This document shows, piece by piece, positions 17,126 to 24,496 of a DNA stretch of 64,000 nt (positions within the stretch are counted from its first letter, which is position 1; each line of letters opens with the position of its first letter). Source of the stretch: an uncultured Clostridia bacterium (GTDB lineage Bacteria > Bacillota > Clostridia > Christensenellales > Borkfalkiaceae); the NCBI GenBank assembly GCA_944368925.1, contig CALVXG010000005.1, forward strand, positions 1-64,000. The letters run 5' to 3'. The notes beneath the pieces were generated by a model. It saw only the letters and a program-made list of their open reading frames with translations. It was not told where the DNA came from and ran no database searches. A program made the position numbers and the translations under genes.

Positions 17126-17214
17126 GGTTTTTGCAAAAAATTTATAATACGTATACCCATTTCCGCGTCAAAGTCCGATAATTCGACAGATTTGCACACT
17201 TTGTCTGTCATCCA

Positions 17215-18312
17215 TTAACCGAGCGATTGATGCAACACTTTGTAAAGATCTTCTTCCGAAAAATACATGAGACAATTTTTTACGTTTTTGTTGAGAGAAG
17301 CGCGGTGCGCATAATTACGCAACGTCTCGTCATCGTATTTTTCTCTTTTGCCGAGCAAATCATCCATCGCTTTGCAAAAGGCATCGGGGGTCATATGCAG
17401 AGCATCATAAATTTGCCGCGTCCGCTCGGGTGATTTCTCAAGACAGCTCTTCAGAAAGGCGGGCAAAAGCAGACCGTTCGCCCTGCCGTGCGGAACGCCG
17501 TGAAAATAGGTAAGAGAATAACCCATTCCGTGAACAGGAGTCGTCCCCGTATTCGCAATTACCATTCCCGCAAGCGTTGAACCGTATAATAAATTCTGCC
17601 GCGTCTGCAATGTGTAATGACCTGTGCGGAGCGATTCGTACTCCGACAAGATAATCCGAATGCTCTCTTTTGCAAACAAGTCCGACATGTTCCCCGCGCG
17701 CACCGAAAGCATGCCCTCTACCGCGTGCGACAGCGCGTCGATCGCCGTGTTCACCGTTACACTCTGCGGAAGATCTTCCATATATTTCCCGTCCAAATAC
17801 GCCAGACGAGGGAAAAGCGAGGGTGCTGAAATACTCGTTTTTGTCTGTTTTTCATCGTTGGTGATGATCGCGTACGGCGTCACTTCACTTCCCGTACCTG
17901 CCGTCGTCGGGATATGTACCATCGGCAAAACATCGTCAGTAATCGGATGATCGAAAATCCCCTCTTTCGCTTCCTGCCGCGCAAGCATTGCAATCGCCTT
18001 GGCCGCATCCATCGGGGAACCTCCGCCGATCGCAACGATAAATTCCGCTCCGAACCGACGCGCTTCTTCCGCCCCTTTATAGACGCTCGCGACCGTCGGA
18101 TTGTTCGGCACTTCGTCGTATACCGTAAATTTCTGCCCGTTCTGCTTCAAAGCATATACCGCATCCTCCAAGGCGCCGTTTTTCGCAGAACTTTTCCCGG
18201 TTACGATCAAAACTCTCCCGCCGAATGTGCGCATGGCACTTGCATATTCTCTGACACAATTTGCTCCGCTAATGATATGCACAGGCACAAAATACTGAAA
18301 ATTCATTTCCAT
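17215..18312 (-). CDS. Iron-containing alcohol dehydrogenase family protein
   Basis: 365 aa; GAGGT lies 6 bases before the ATG at 18312. The N-terminal half is the NAD(P)-binding domain with GGGSPMDAAK (about 92-101) and PTTAGTGSE (about 135). The helical C-terminal half holds metal ligands: SHAVEG (near 196) and the His residues of YFHGVPHGRANG (266-277). Such enzymes reduce aldehydes or ketones to alcohols, or the reverse, in the cytoplasm, often as fermentation electron sinks. The gene appears to stand alone with its own promoter. The substrate cannot be read from the sequence; butanol- or 1,3-propanediol-type dehydrogenases are the nearest general class. Confidence 0.92.
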   Translation of the reverse strand: MEMNFQYFVPVHIISGANCVREYASAMRTFGGRVLIVTGKSSAKNGALEDAVYALKQNGQKFTVYDEVPNNPTVASVYKGAEEARRFGAEFIVAIGGGSPMDAAKAIAMLARQEAKEGIFDHPITDDVLPMVHIPTTAGTGSEVTPYAIITNDEKQTKTSISAPSLFPRLAYLDGKYMEDLPQSVTVNTAIDALSHAVEGMLSVRAGNMSDLFAKESIRIILSEYESLRTGHYTLQTRQNLLYGSTLAGMVIANTGTTPVHGMGYSLTYFHGVPHGRANGLLLPAFLKSCLEKSPERTRQIYDALHMTPDAFCKAMDDLLGKREKYDDETLRNYAHRASLNKNVKNCLMYFSEEDLYKVLHQSLG

Positions 18313-18359
18313 AACTTTACCTCGCGTTTGCTGAAATTTTTATCTGCTTATGTACCATA

Positions 18360-18388
18360 AGTTTATACGGCTTTGCCCTCCCTGTCAA
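18360..18388 (-). promoter_or_regulatory. Probable promoter for the Fe-ADH
   Basis: TTGACA (18388-18383) is followed after 17 bp by TAAACT (18365-18360), with an overlapping TATAAA at 18367-18362, about 50 bp before the ATG. Confidence 0.6.
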
Positions 18389-18489
18389 GGAAAACAAGCC
18401 CTTCTCTTGCTTTCATTTTTTTGCGCGTTTAATTTTTCTCGCTTATCCTGAACGCAAAAATTTCTGCCGCACTGTTTTCTGCAAAAAAG

Positions 18490-18535
18490 AAGACACCTGC
18501 TTTTGTCCGATGATTCGGACAAGAGCAGGTGTCTT
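18490..18535 (-). terminator. Strong terminator hairpin
   Basis: Two 21-base arms with one G-U pair and a TGAT loop, followed on the minus strand by a T-rich tract. It is the second hairpin downstream of tRNA-Leu. The rest of the 363-bp gap 18313-18676 holds the Fe-ADH promoter and the tRNA terminator, and nothing else I can support. Confidence 0.8.
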
Positions 18536-18645
18536 ACGGTAAAATTAAAAACGAATTCCCTCACGGCGGGCAGAAAACTTCGGACGAGCTTTCTCTGTCA
18601 CAATGCCCTGAATCTTTACAGGGCGCCGCAGAAAGGACATGAAGA

Positions 18646-18666
18646 AAGGGCGCAAGATGCGCCCTT
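18646..18666 (-). terminator. tRNA-Leu terminator
   Basis: A 9-bp GC-rich stem with a 3-base loop, followed by TTCTTC on the minus strand, 11 bases after the encoded CCA end. Confidence 0.7.
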
Positions 18667-18676
18667 ATCCTCGGTC

Positions 18677-18761
18677 TGGTGTGAAGAATGGGACTTGAAC
18701 CCACACGGATTACTCCATACGCCCCTCAAACGTACGCGTCTGCCAATTCCGCCATCCTCAC
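18677..18761 (-). tRNA. tRNA-Leu (anticodon GAG)
   Basis: 85 nt with CCA encoded. The acceptor arm GTGAGGA pairs with TCTTCAC, the D-arm has GGCGGAATTGGCAGACGC, the anticodon loop TTGAGGG gives GAG, the long variable arm is typical of class II leucine tRNAs, and GGTTCAAGTCC is the T-arm. It lies 45 bp downstream of the transglycosylase gene, on the same strand. Confidence 0.96.
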
Positions 18762-18805
18762 AAGCGATATTTATTTTACAATATTTCGGGGAAATTGTCA
18801 AGCGC

Positions 18806-19339
18806 TCAGTAAATCATTTTATAACAATTATAAAAAAATTTCACCTTACGCACGTAACTCTTTGTCTCTCCGTACGGAATCTGCGTCAATTCGCCCTCTT
18901 CTCCCGCAAAGCCCTGCCGTATCCATTGCCGCACCGTCCCTTCGCCCGCATTGTATGCCGCCATGACCGCCGAAACATGTTCGAACTTTTTCTCCAGATA
19001 TGATATATACCATATCCCCATCCGAAGATTGTCCTCCGGCTGGTACAGATCCAAATCTTCGCCCAAAACTCCGCAGATAAACTCGGCCGTTGAAGGCATG
19101 ATCTGCATCAAACCGACCGCTCCCTTGCCGCTGACCGCATCCGCGCGGAAATTGCTCTCCGCGCGGATGACGGCAAAAGCCAGTGTTTCCTCCACGCCGA
19201 ACTCACGCGAAAAGGCTTCTACAGACTTTTCGTATTTTTTCGGAAAAAAGATATACATTCCCGCCGACACCCCTATCAACAAAATGAACGAGGCTGCCAA
19301 AAGAACGATTTTAATTTTCGCATTCACCGACAATTTCAT
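18806..19339 (-). CDS. Membrane-anchored lytic transglycosylase (SLT family)
   Basis: 177 aa. One N-terminal membrane helix (about 8-30) anchors an Slt70-type catalytic domain. The catalytic Glu is in VIRAESNF (near 61), followed by GAVGLMQIMPSTA and the MAAYNAGEG motif, all intact. It cleaves peptidoglycan glycan strands to 1,6-anhydro products outside the membrane. The gene overlaps the end of coaE by 29 bp and is the last gene of the polA-coaE-slt operon. The position next to coaE is common in Clostridia. There is no strong Shine-Dalgarno, consistent with coupling to coaE. Confidence 0.94.
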   Translation of the reverse strand: MKLSVNAKIKIVLLAASFILLIGVSAGMYIFFPKKYEKSVEAFSREFGVEETLAFAVIRAESNFRADAVSGKGAVGLMQIMPSTAEFICGVLGEDLDLYQPEDNLRMGIWYISYLEKKFEHVSAVMAAYNAGEGTVRQWIRQGFAGEEGELTQIPYGETKSYVRKVKFFYNCYKMIY

Positions 19340-19910
19340 GCACTACCTGTTTCACCTTTTCCGACAGAGCCTTCAGATTCCCGTCGTTATATATAACAGT
19401 ATGCCCTGAAACTGTATTTTTTTCGTAATCAAACTGATTTTTTACCCGCGAAATTATCTTTTGCTCCGAAACTTTGTCCCGCTCGGCGGCCGAACGGATC
19501 CTTTCCCGCAAATCGCGCATCACGACGATCACGGCGTCAAAATCCTTCTCAAACCCGCCTTCAAACAGCAGCGGAACTTCCGCAAACACATAGCGCGAAT
19601 CTGCCCCGTCCATCTCGCAAAAAAGCCGCTTCATGATTGCAGGGTGCGTGATACTTTCCAATTTTTCTCGCGCCGACGCGTCCGCAAACACCCGGTCCGC
19701 CAATTTTTTCCGATCGATCTTGTGCCCTGCGACGCAATCGGGAAATTCTTTTTCCGTCTGCTCCAGTACGGCGGGATCCTCGTAGATTCCGTGCGCAACT
19801 TCGTCGGCCGAATAGGCGGGATATCCCATACCGCGTATCATTTTCAGTACTTCGCTTTTTCCGCTGCCGATCCCGCCCGTTATCGCCACATAATATTTAT
19901 TTCGCTTCAT
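19311..19910 (-). CDS. coaE: Dephospho-CoA kinase
   Basis: 199 aa, full family length. The P-loop GGIGSGKS is at residues 12-19; ITHPAIM and EVPLLFEGGFEKDFD are the usual CoaE segments. It phosphorylates the 3'-OH of dephospho-CoA with ATP, the last step of CoA synthesis, in the cytoplasm. It overlaps the end of polA by 14 bp and the start of the transglycosylase gene by 29 bp, so all three are probably translated from one message. The polA-coaE order is conserved in many Firmicutes. Confidence 0.97.
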   Translation of the reverse strand: MKRNKYYVAITGGIGSGKSEVLKMIRGMGYPAYSADEVAHGIYEDPAVLEQTEKEFPDCVAGHKIDRKKLADRVFADASAREKLESITHPAIMKRLFCEMDGADSRYVFAEVPLLFEGGFEKDFDAVIVVMRDLRERIRSAAERDKVSEQKIISRVKNQFDYEKNTVSGHTVIYNDGNLKALSEKVKQVVHEIVGECEN

Positions 19911-22458
19911 ACCAATTCCTTCCGCTGTGCACTTCGACCGTCAGCGGAACCGTAAGATGCACGGCATTCTCCATTTCCGTGCGAAGTATCTCCGTAACGG
20001 CTTCGCTTTCACTTGCAAAGGCATCGATGACAAGCTCGTCGTGTACCTGCAGGATCAGCTTGGAACGAAGGCCTTCCCTCTTTAAACGATCAAATACGTT
20101 GCACATGGCAATTTTTATAATATCCGCACTGCTGCCCTGCAACGGCATGTTCATCGCCGCGCGTTCCCCGAACGAACGAAGGTTATAGTTCGATGATTTA
20201 ATCTCGGGTATGACCCGTTTCCTGCCCAAAAGCGTCGTCACATAGCCGTGCTCCCTGGCAAAAGCGACATTCGAATCCATGTATTTCTTAACGTCGCTGT
20301 ACGTTTCAAAATATTTGCGGATATATTCCCCCGCCTGTTTATTCGAAATATTCAGCCCGGACGCCAGACCAAACTCGCTGATCCCGTAAATAATGCCGAA
20401 ATTTACGGCCTTTGCGGCGCGACGCTGTGACGGCGTGACCGATTCCAACGGCACACCGAATACCTGCGAAGCCGTCAAAGCATGAATGTCACGATTTTCC
20501 CGATACGCCTCGATCAGTTCCTTGCACCCCGAAAAATGCGCAAGCAGCCGAAGTTCGATCTGCGAATAGTCAGCATCGATCAAAATTCTGTCCGAAGAAC
20601 GGGCTATGAAAAGTTTGCGAAGCTCTCGCCCTTCATCGTCCCGCACAGGGATATTCTGCAAATTCGGATTCGCACTGGAAAGCCGCCCCGTCGTCGTCAA
20701 GACCTGGTTATATGTCGTGTGCACAAGTCCCGTTTTGGGATCGATCAGCGGTTTGAATCCGTCGATATACGTCGACAGCAATTTCTGAAAATGCCTGCAT
20801 TCAAGCACGTCCCGCACGATTTTATGGTCTCCCGCCAACTTTTCCAAAATATCCGCGCTCGTGGAATACGCACCCTTCTTGCTCTTTTTCGGTGCAGGCA
20901 GCTGCAGTTTCTCAAACAAAATTTTCCCGAGCTGCATCGGCGAATTGATATTAAAAGTCTCCCCCGCCAGCGCATAGATCTCGTCCGTAAGGCGGGAAAT
21001 TTCTTCCCTGTATCTCTTTTCGAATTGCCGCGACGTTTCCAGGTCGATGCGCACGCCTTCCGTCTCCATGTCATACAAAACATCGGCAAGCGGAAGCTCG
21101 ATATCCCGATACAACTTTTCCATGCTCTCCGCCTGCAATTTCGGATACATATCCTTATACAGATAAAATACCCCTGCCGCCGGCGTTGTATCGTCGTATC
21201 CGTATCCGCGCAGAATATTTCCCAGATCTTCTTCCTTTCCGCTGAAATCTACCAGATATTTCATTAAAGAAACGTCTTCGCACGCGCACGCAAGCTCCGC
21301 ATGTTCCTTCTCCAAAATGTGCCTGAAATCTTTCTTTCCGTATAAGAGCGCTTTTCTTTCCCTGCATGAGAACACGCCGCGCAATATTCGCTCCGTCTCC
21401 GCCGCATTGATTCCCTCGTCCAGCAATGTTCTCGCAGGCCGAAGCACATATTCCCTATCTTCCGCGAAGAAATGATATTCATCGCCGACCTTGACCACCG
21501 AAAATTCGTCGGGCGTAAAATCACGTAAAAATTGACCGGCATCCGTGATCACGGAAATTTCTGCCGCGGCACGCGGTTTTACGGTCTCTTGCTTTTCCGC
21601 CTCCGATTCAAAAATATTCAGCTTTAAAAGCGACGTAAATTCCAGCTTCAAAAACTGGTCGCGCACCTCCTGCGTAAACGGCATACGGATCTCGCCTTCG
21701 TCTTTCGTCGTTTCGACGGGAACATTGCGGTCAATGGTCGCCAAACGGCGCGACAGATACGCTGATTCCCTCCCGTTTTCCAATTTAGTGCGCACCGCAC
21801 CCGTTATATCGTCCAAATTTTCATAAACGTTGTCCAGCGTACCGTATTTTAAAAGCAGACTCAAAGCCGTCTTTTCCCCCACCCCGGGCACGCCCGGAAT
21901 ATTGTCCGACGAGTCGCCCATCAACGCTTTCATGTCGACAACCTGCGTCGGCTTATAGCCGATCAGCTGCTCAAAATTTTCTTTGTTGAGCTTTAACAAT
22001 TCGCTTACGCCCGTCTTCGTAATATAGACGTCCGTCACGTCATCTACGAGCTGATACGCATCCCTGTCCCCCGTGATCACGATGCTGTGCGTATCCGCAA
22101 ACGCGTGCGACAGCGTCCCGATCAGATCGTCCGCCTCGTATCCCTCTTTCTCACACATCGTTATGTCCATGGAACAGAGCAGCGATTTGAGCATCCCGAC
22201 CTGCACGACAAGATCGTCCGGCATCGGCTTGCGGGTCGCTTTATACCCCTCATACATCTTATGACGGAATGTGGGCGCCTTTAAATCAAACGTCACGATC
22301 AGACGGTCGGGCTTGTTGTCCTGGATGATCTTCAACAACAACTTGATAAACCCAAAAACGGCATTCGTAGGCGTTCCGTCCCGCGTCGTCAAAAATTTCG
22401 TCGCATAAAACGCGCGGTTCAATAAACTGTTCCCGTCTATCAATACAAGTTCTTTCAT
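19897..22458 (-). CDS. polA: DNA polymerase I
   Basis: 853 aa from the ATG at 22458 (CGGAGG just upstream; a 22-residue extension covers the promoter and is rejected). The N-terminal 290 residues are the 5'-nuclease (GDRDAYQLV, GDSSDNIPGVPGVGEKTA). The middle domain keeps the 3'-5' exonuclease fold but lacks its DxE metal motif, so proofreading is probably absent, as in Bacillus PolA. The polymerase domain has motif A DADYSQIELRLLAH, motif B RRAAKAVNFGIIYG and motif C QVHDELVID. It fills gaps and removes RNA primers. First gene of the operon with coaE and the transglycosylase. Confidence 0.98.
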   Translation of the reverse strand: MKELVLIDGNSLLNRAFYATKFLTTRDGTPTNAVFGFIKLLLKIIQDNKPDRLIVTFDLKAPTFRHKMYEGYKATRKPMPDDLVVQVGMLKSLLCSMDITMCEKEGYEADDLIGTLSHAFADTHSIVITGDRDAYQLVDDVTDVYITKTGVSELLKLNKENFEQLIGYKPTQVVDMKALMGDSSDNIPGVPGVGEKTALSLLLKYGTLDNVYENLDDITGAVRTKLENGRESAYLSRRLATIDRNVPVETTKDEGEIRMPFTQEVRDQFLKLEFTSLLKLNIFESEAEKQETVKPRAAAEISVITDAGQFLRDFTPDEFSVVKVGDEYHFFAEDREYVLRPARTLLDEGINAAETERILRGVFSCRERKALLYGKKDFRHILEKEHAELACACEDVSLMKYLVDFSGKEEDLGNILRGYGYDDTTPAAGVFYLYKDMYPKLQAESMEKLYRDIELPLADVLYDMETEGVRIDLETSRQFEKRYREEISRLTDEIYALAGETFNINSPMQLGKILFEKLQLPAPKKSKKGAYSTSADILEKLAGDHKIVRDVLECRHFQKLLSTYIDGFKPLIDPKTGLVHTTYNQVLTTTGRLSSANPNLQNIPVRDDEGRELRKLFIARSSDRILIDADYSQIELRLLAHFSGCKELIEAYRENRDIHALTASQVFGVPLESVTPSQRRAAKAVNFGIIYGISEFGLASGLNISNKQAGEYIRKYFETYSDVKKYMDSNVAFAREHGYVTTLLGRKRVIPEIKSSNYNLRSFGERAAMNMPLQGSSADIIKIAMCNVFDRLKREGLRSKLILQVHDELVIDAFASESEAVTEILRTEMENAVHLTVPLTVEVHSGRNWYEAK

Positions 22459-22495
22459 AGTTCCTCCGTTCGGACCTGCAAACAAAATCAACCTT

Positions 22496-22524
22496 ATTAT
22501 ACCAAAATTTTTTTGGTTTAGCAA
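22496..22524 (-). promoter_or_regulatory. Sigma-A-type promoter for polA
   Basis: TTGCTA (22524-22519), 17-bp spacer, TATAAT (22501-22496), about 40 bp upstream of the polA ATG. The rest of the 22525-22700 gap shows nothing I can support. Confidence 0.8.
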
Positions 22525-22700
22525 GACACCGATCCTTTTTCCTTCCTCTCTTCTTTGTAAATTTTGAACTTTTTGCCGAAGCTTTATTCCGTCTCCGTTT
22601 TATAACTCCGCCAAAATGCTCCGATCGTGCGATTTATCCTACCTTTCCTGGGCTGAAAAATCTCCTTTCGCCCCGCTATAGTAAACCGATATTGCAAACC

Positions 22701-22749
22701 GTAAAAGGCAGACGTCCGCAAAATATCTTTGCGGATGTCTGCCTTTTAC
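22701..22749 (-). terminator. Second terminator hairpin after tRNA-Glu
   Basis: 22-base arms (22701-22722 and 22728-22749, one G-U pair) with a 5-base loop. It would insulate polA from tRNA-Glu read-through. Confidence 0.7.
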
Positions 22750-22764
22750 CCGATCAAAACGATA

Positions 22765-22792
22765 AAAGAGCAGGAGTAAACTCCTGCTCTTT
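22765..22792 (-). terminator. tRNA-Glu terminator
   Basis: A perfect 12-bp stem with a 4-base loop and TTTTAT downstream on the minus strand, three bases after the tRNA 3' end. Confidence 0.85.
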
Positions 22793-22795
22793 ATT

Positions 22796-22870
22796 TGGTA
22801 GCCCCATGGGGAATCGAACCCCAGTTTTCGCCGTGAGAGGGCGACGTCTTAACCGCTTGACCATGAGGCC
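22796..22870 (-). tRNA. tRNA-Glu (anticodon CTC)
   Basis: 75 nt with CCA encoded. The D-arm GGTCAAGCGGTTAAGACG, anticodon stem TCGCC/GGCGA around loop CTCTCAC (anticodon CTC), and T-arm GGGGTTCGATTCCCC are all clear. The first acceptor pair is G-U. It reads GAG; a TTC-anticodon isoacceptor must lie elsewhere. Confidence 0.94.
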
Positions 22871-22890
22871 ATGGCCCGAATTGCTGAATA

Positions 22891-22919
22891 ATTATAGCAT
22901 AAATTTTTATTGTGCGCAA
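22891..22919 (-). promoter_or_regulatory. Promoter for tRNA-Glu
   Basis: TTGCGC (22919-22914), 17-bp spacer, TATAAT (22896-22891), 21 bp before the tRNA. Confidence 0.8.
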
Positions 22920-23020
22920 GCGTTTACAGGCCATTTTAAAATTTATTTTTCAGTTTTGATCGGCTTTTGTTTTGTTCTTCGCATTCACGCATAAATCAGG
23001 CGCAGATTTTCCGACGTTTC

Positions 23021-23524
23021 TCAACAAAGTTTTTCCAGCAATTCTTTCAGTGTTTTCAAATGCAGCCGCTCATCCAAAATAATCCTGCGAATTATTTCCG
23101 ACACTTTGTCGTTTTGTAACTTCTGCACCATTCCTTCATACGTGCGGATGGCTTCCGTCTCGCCGCTGATATCGTCCAGAATCATACGCGTCGGTTCTCT
23201 GCTGTACGATACGGCATGCGTGGTATAAAAATCAAATTTAACGGGCGGGCGGGAAACAAACACCGGCAGCGCCCCCATCTGGTTTAAAAGCGTTCCCAGA
23301 ATTTTCAAATGGTCCATCTCGGCAATCGCTATCTGCAACAACGTCTCGGCATACTTCTGCATTCCGAGCCCATCGAACACGACCGATTGAAAAACATACT
23401 GCAAAACAGCAGTCATCTCGCTGCCCCTGTCCGCATACGCCGGAGAAATAATCCGCACGCTCCGTTCATCTTCCCCTATCCCTTCCAACGAAGGATAGGG
23501 TAAATCCGCTTGCAAACCTTTCAT
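23021..23524 (-). CDS. Ferritin-like superfamily protein
   Basis: 167 aa from the ATG at 23524; the upstream GTG at 23533 would overlap the GAGGTGG ribosome binding site. Two helix pairs carry the diiron-type pattern: SEMTAVLQYVFQ, then AIAEMDHLKILG, later SGETEAIRTYEGM and ILDERLHLKTLKE, i.e. Glu and E..H ligands in four helices. This suits a ferritin-like or rubrerythrin-like protein without the rubredoxin tail. Proteins of this type store iron or detoxify peroxide in anaerobes; which one applies here cannot be told. A TATAAT at 23586-23581 may be its -10 element. Confidence 0.82.
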   Translation of the reverse strand: MKGLQADLPYPSLEGIGEDERSVRIISPAYADRGSEMTAVLQYVFQSVVFDGLGMQKYAETLLQIAIAEMDHLKILGTLLNQMGALPVFVSRPPVKFDFYTTHAVSYSREPTRMILDDISGETEAIRTYEGMVQKLQNDKVSEIIRRIILDERLHLKTLKELLEKLC

Positions 23525-23684
23525 AGAAACCACCTCACAGGTTTTTCTGCCATTCTATGAAATTGCAAACGTTTTTGTGAATTATAAGAGAACTAAATGC
23601 ACCGCCGCACGAAGTTTTTAACCTTCACGCGGCGGGTAAACCGACAAAAATTCAGAATATTCCGGGATCAGGCCTCTTTCTTTT

Positions 23685-24134
23685 TCAGGATTTGCGGAAA
23701 AGTATGTATTTCATGGGCGCACCGTAACAAGCTTCCTCTTTTACAAGAGCAATATTTTCGCCGCAAATCAAGATACTCGTGCCGTAATTGTTATATAAAA
23801 CAGAGATTCCTTCGCGAAGCGAAAAATCCTTACCGTCCGCAGGATCATCGCATATCATATGCGCCCTCGCATACAAGTCACCTGATCCGCGAATCGCTTT
23901 CTCCGCCTCTTGCTCCGTTAAATCCTGCGTTGCAAGATATATAAAATTTGACGGTATGATAGTCCTTATGGAATTGAAACGCTGAATCGCTTTGTATCTG
24001 TACCGATTACGATATACATATTCTTTCCCATGCTTTTTCTCAATATCGCTTTCATGCGCCAACTCCATTATCATCCTGTCGCGCATTCGTTTGTCCACAA
24101 ATCTTTTGATAAAATTATATTCCTCTTCTTTCAT
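23685..24134 (-). CDS. Hypothetical protein, 149 aa
   Basis: I do not recognise this family. The ATG at 24134 is 6 bases after a GGGGGG tract; a TTG three bases upstream is the alternative. The first half is strongly basic and helical (FIKRFVDKRMRDRMIMEL, YRYKAIQRFNSI), the second half is a mixed alpha/beta region with DLTEQEAEKAIRGSG and a hydrophobic strand SILICGENIALV. There is no signal peptide or membrane helix. It lies after acpP on the same strand but beyond the acpP terminator, so it probably has its own promoter. Confidence 0.65.
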   Translation of the reverse strand: MKEEEYNFIKRFVDKRMRDRMIMELAHESDIEKKHGKEYVYRNRYRYKAIQRFNSIRTIIPSNFIYLATQDLTEQEAEKAIRGSGDLYARAHMICDDPADGKDFSLREGISVLYNNYGTSILICGENIALVKEEACYGAPMKYILFRKS

Positions 24135-24181
24135 CAAAGCCCCCCATTATCCTTCCGCGTCTCTTTTCCGTAATAAAAAGG

Positions 24182-24203
24182 AATGCGCACATGCGTGCGC
24201 ATT
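24182..24203 (-). terminator. acpP terminator
   Basis: A 9-bp stem (24182-24190 with 24195-24203), 4-base loop and a CCTTTTTATT tail on the minus strand, 6 bp past the acpP stop. Confidence 0.85.
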
Positions 24204-24208
24204 TCCCT

Positions 24209-24436
24209 TTATTTATTCAGCTTTTCAATCATTTCGACAATGTCTTTGACCGTCTTTACATTCACGATATCGTCTTCCGGAATGGATATCCCGTAATCAT
24301 CTTCCAACGAAATCAAAAGCTCCACCACATCCAACGAATCTGCCCCCAAATCTTTCACGACATCACTTTCCAGCGTGATTTTATCCTGCGACAGGTTCAA
24401 CTGTTTTGCAAGCATCTCGCGCACTTTTTCAAACAT
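24209..24436 (-). CDS. acpP: Acyl carrier protein
   Basis: 75 aa, an acidic four-helix protein of normal length. The Ser of GADSLDVVEL (near residue 35) takes the 4'-phosphopantetheine arm that carries fatty acyl chains in type II fatty acid synthesis. AGGAGG precedes the ATG. It is transcribed from its own promoter in the 60-bp gap after tex and has its own terminator, so it is probably monocistronic rather than part of a fab operon. Confidence 0.97.
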   Translation of the reverse strand: MFEKVREMLAKQLNLSQDKITLESDVVKDLGADSLDVVELLISLEDDYGISIPEDDIVNVKTVKDIVEMIEKLNK

Positions 24437-24463
24437 TCTTAAATCCTCCTGCGTTATGAAACT

Positions 24464-24492
24464 ATTTTACTAAAAAGAAAACCCTTTGTCAA
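24464..24492 (-). promoter_or_regulatory. Sigma-A-type promoter for acpP
   Basis: Consensus TTGACA (24492-24487), 17-bp spacer, TAAAAT (24469-24464), 28 bp before the ATG. Confidence 0.85.
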
Positions 24493-24496
24493 TACC

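Noticed and set aside
18545..18640. 31-codon minus-strand frame (MSFLRRPVKIQ...) between two terminator hairpins
   Set aside because: It has no ribosome binding site and lies beyond the tRNA terminator; it may be chance, though the basic composition made me look twice.
18616..18801. 61-codon frame crossing tRNA-Leu
   Set aside because: The peptide is simply the translated tRNA, a well-known false call.
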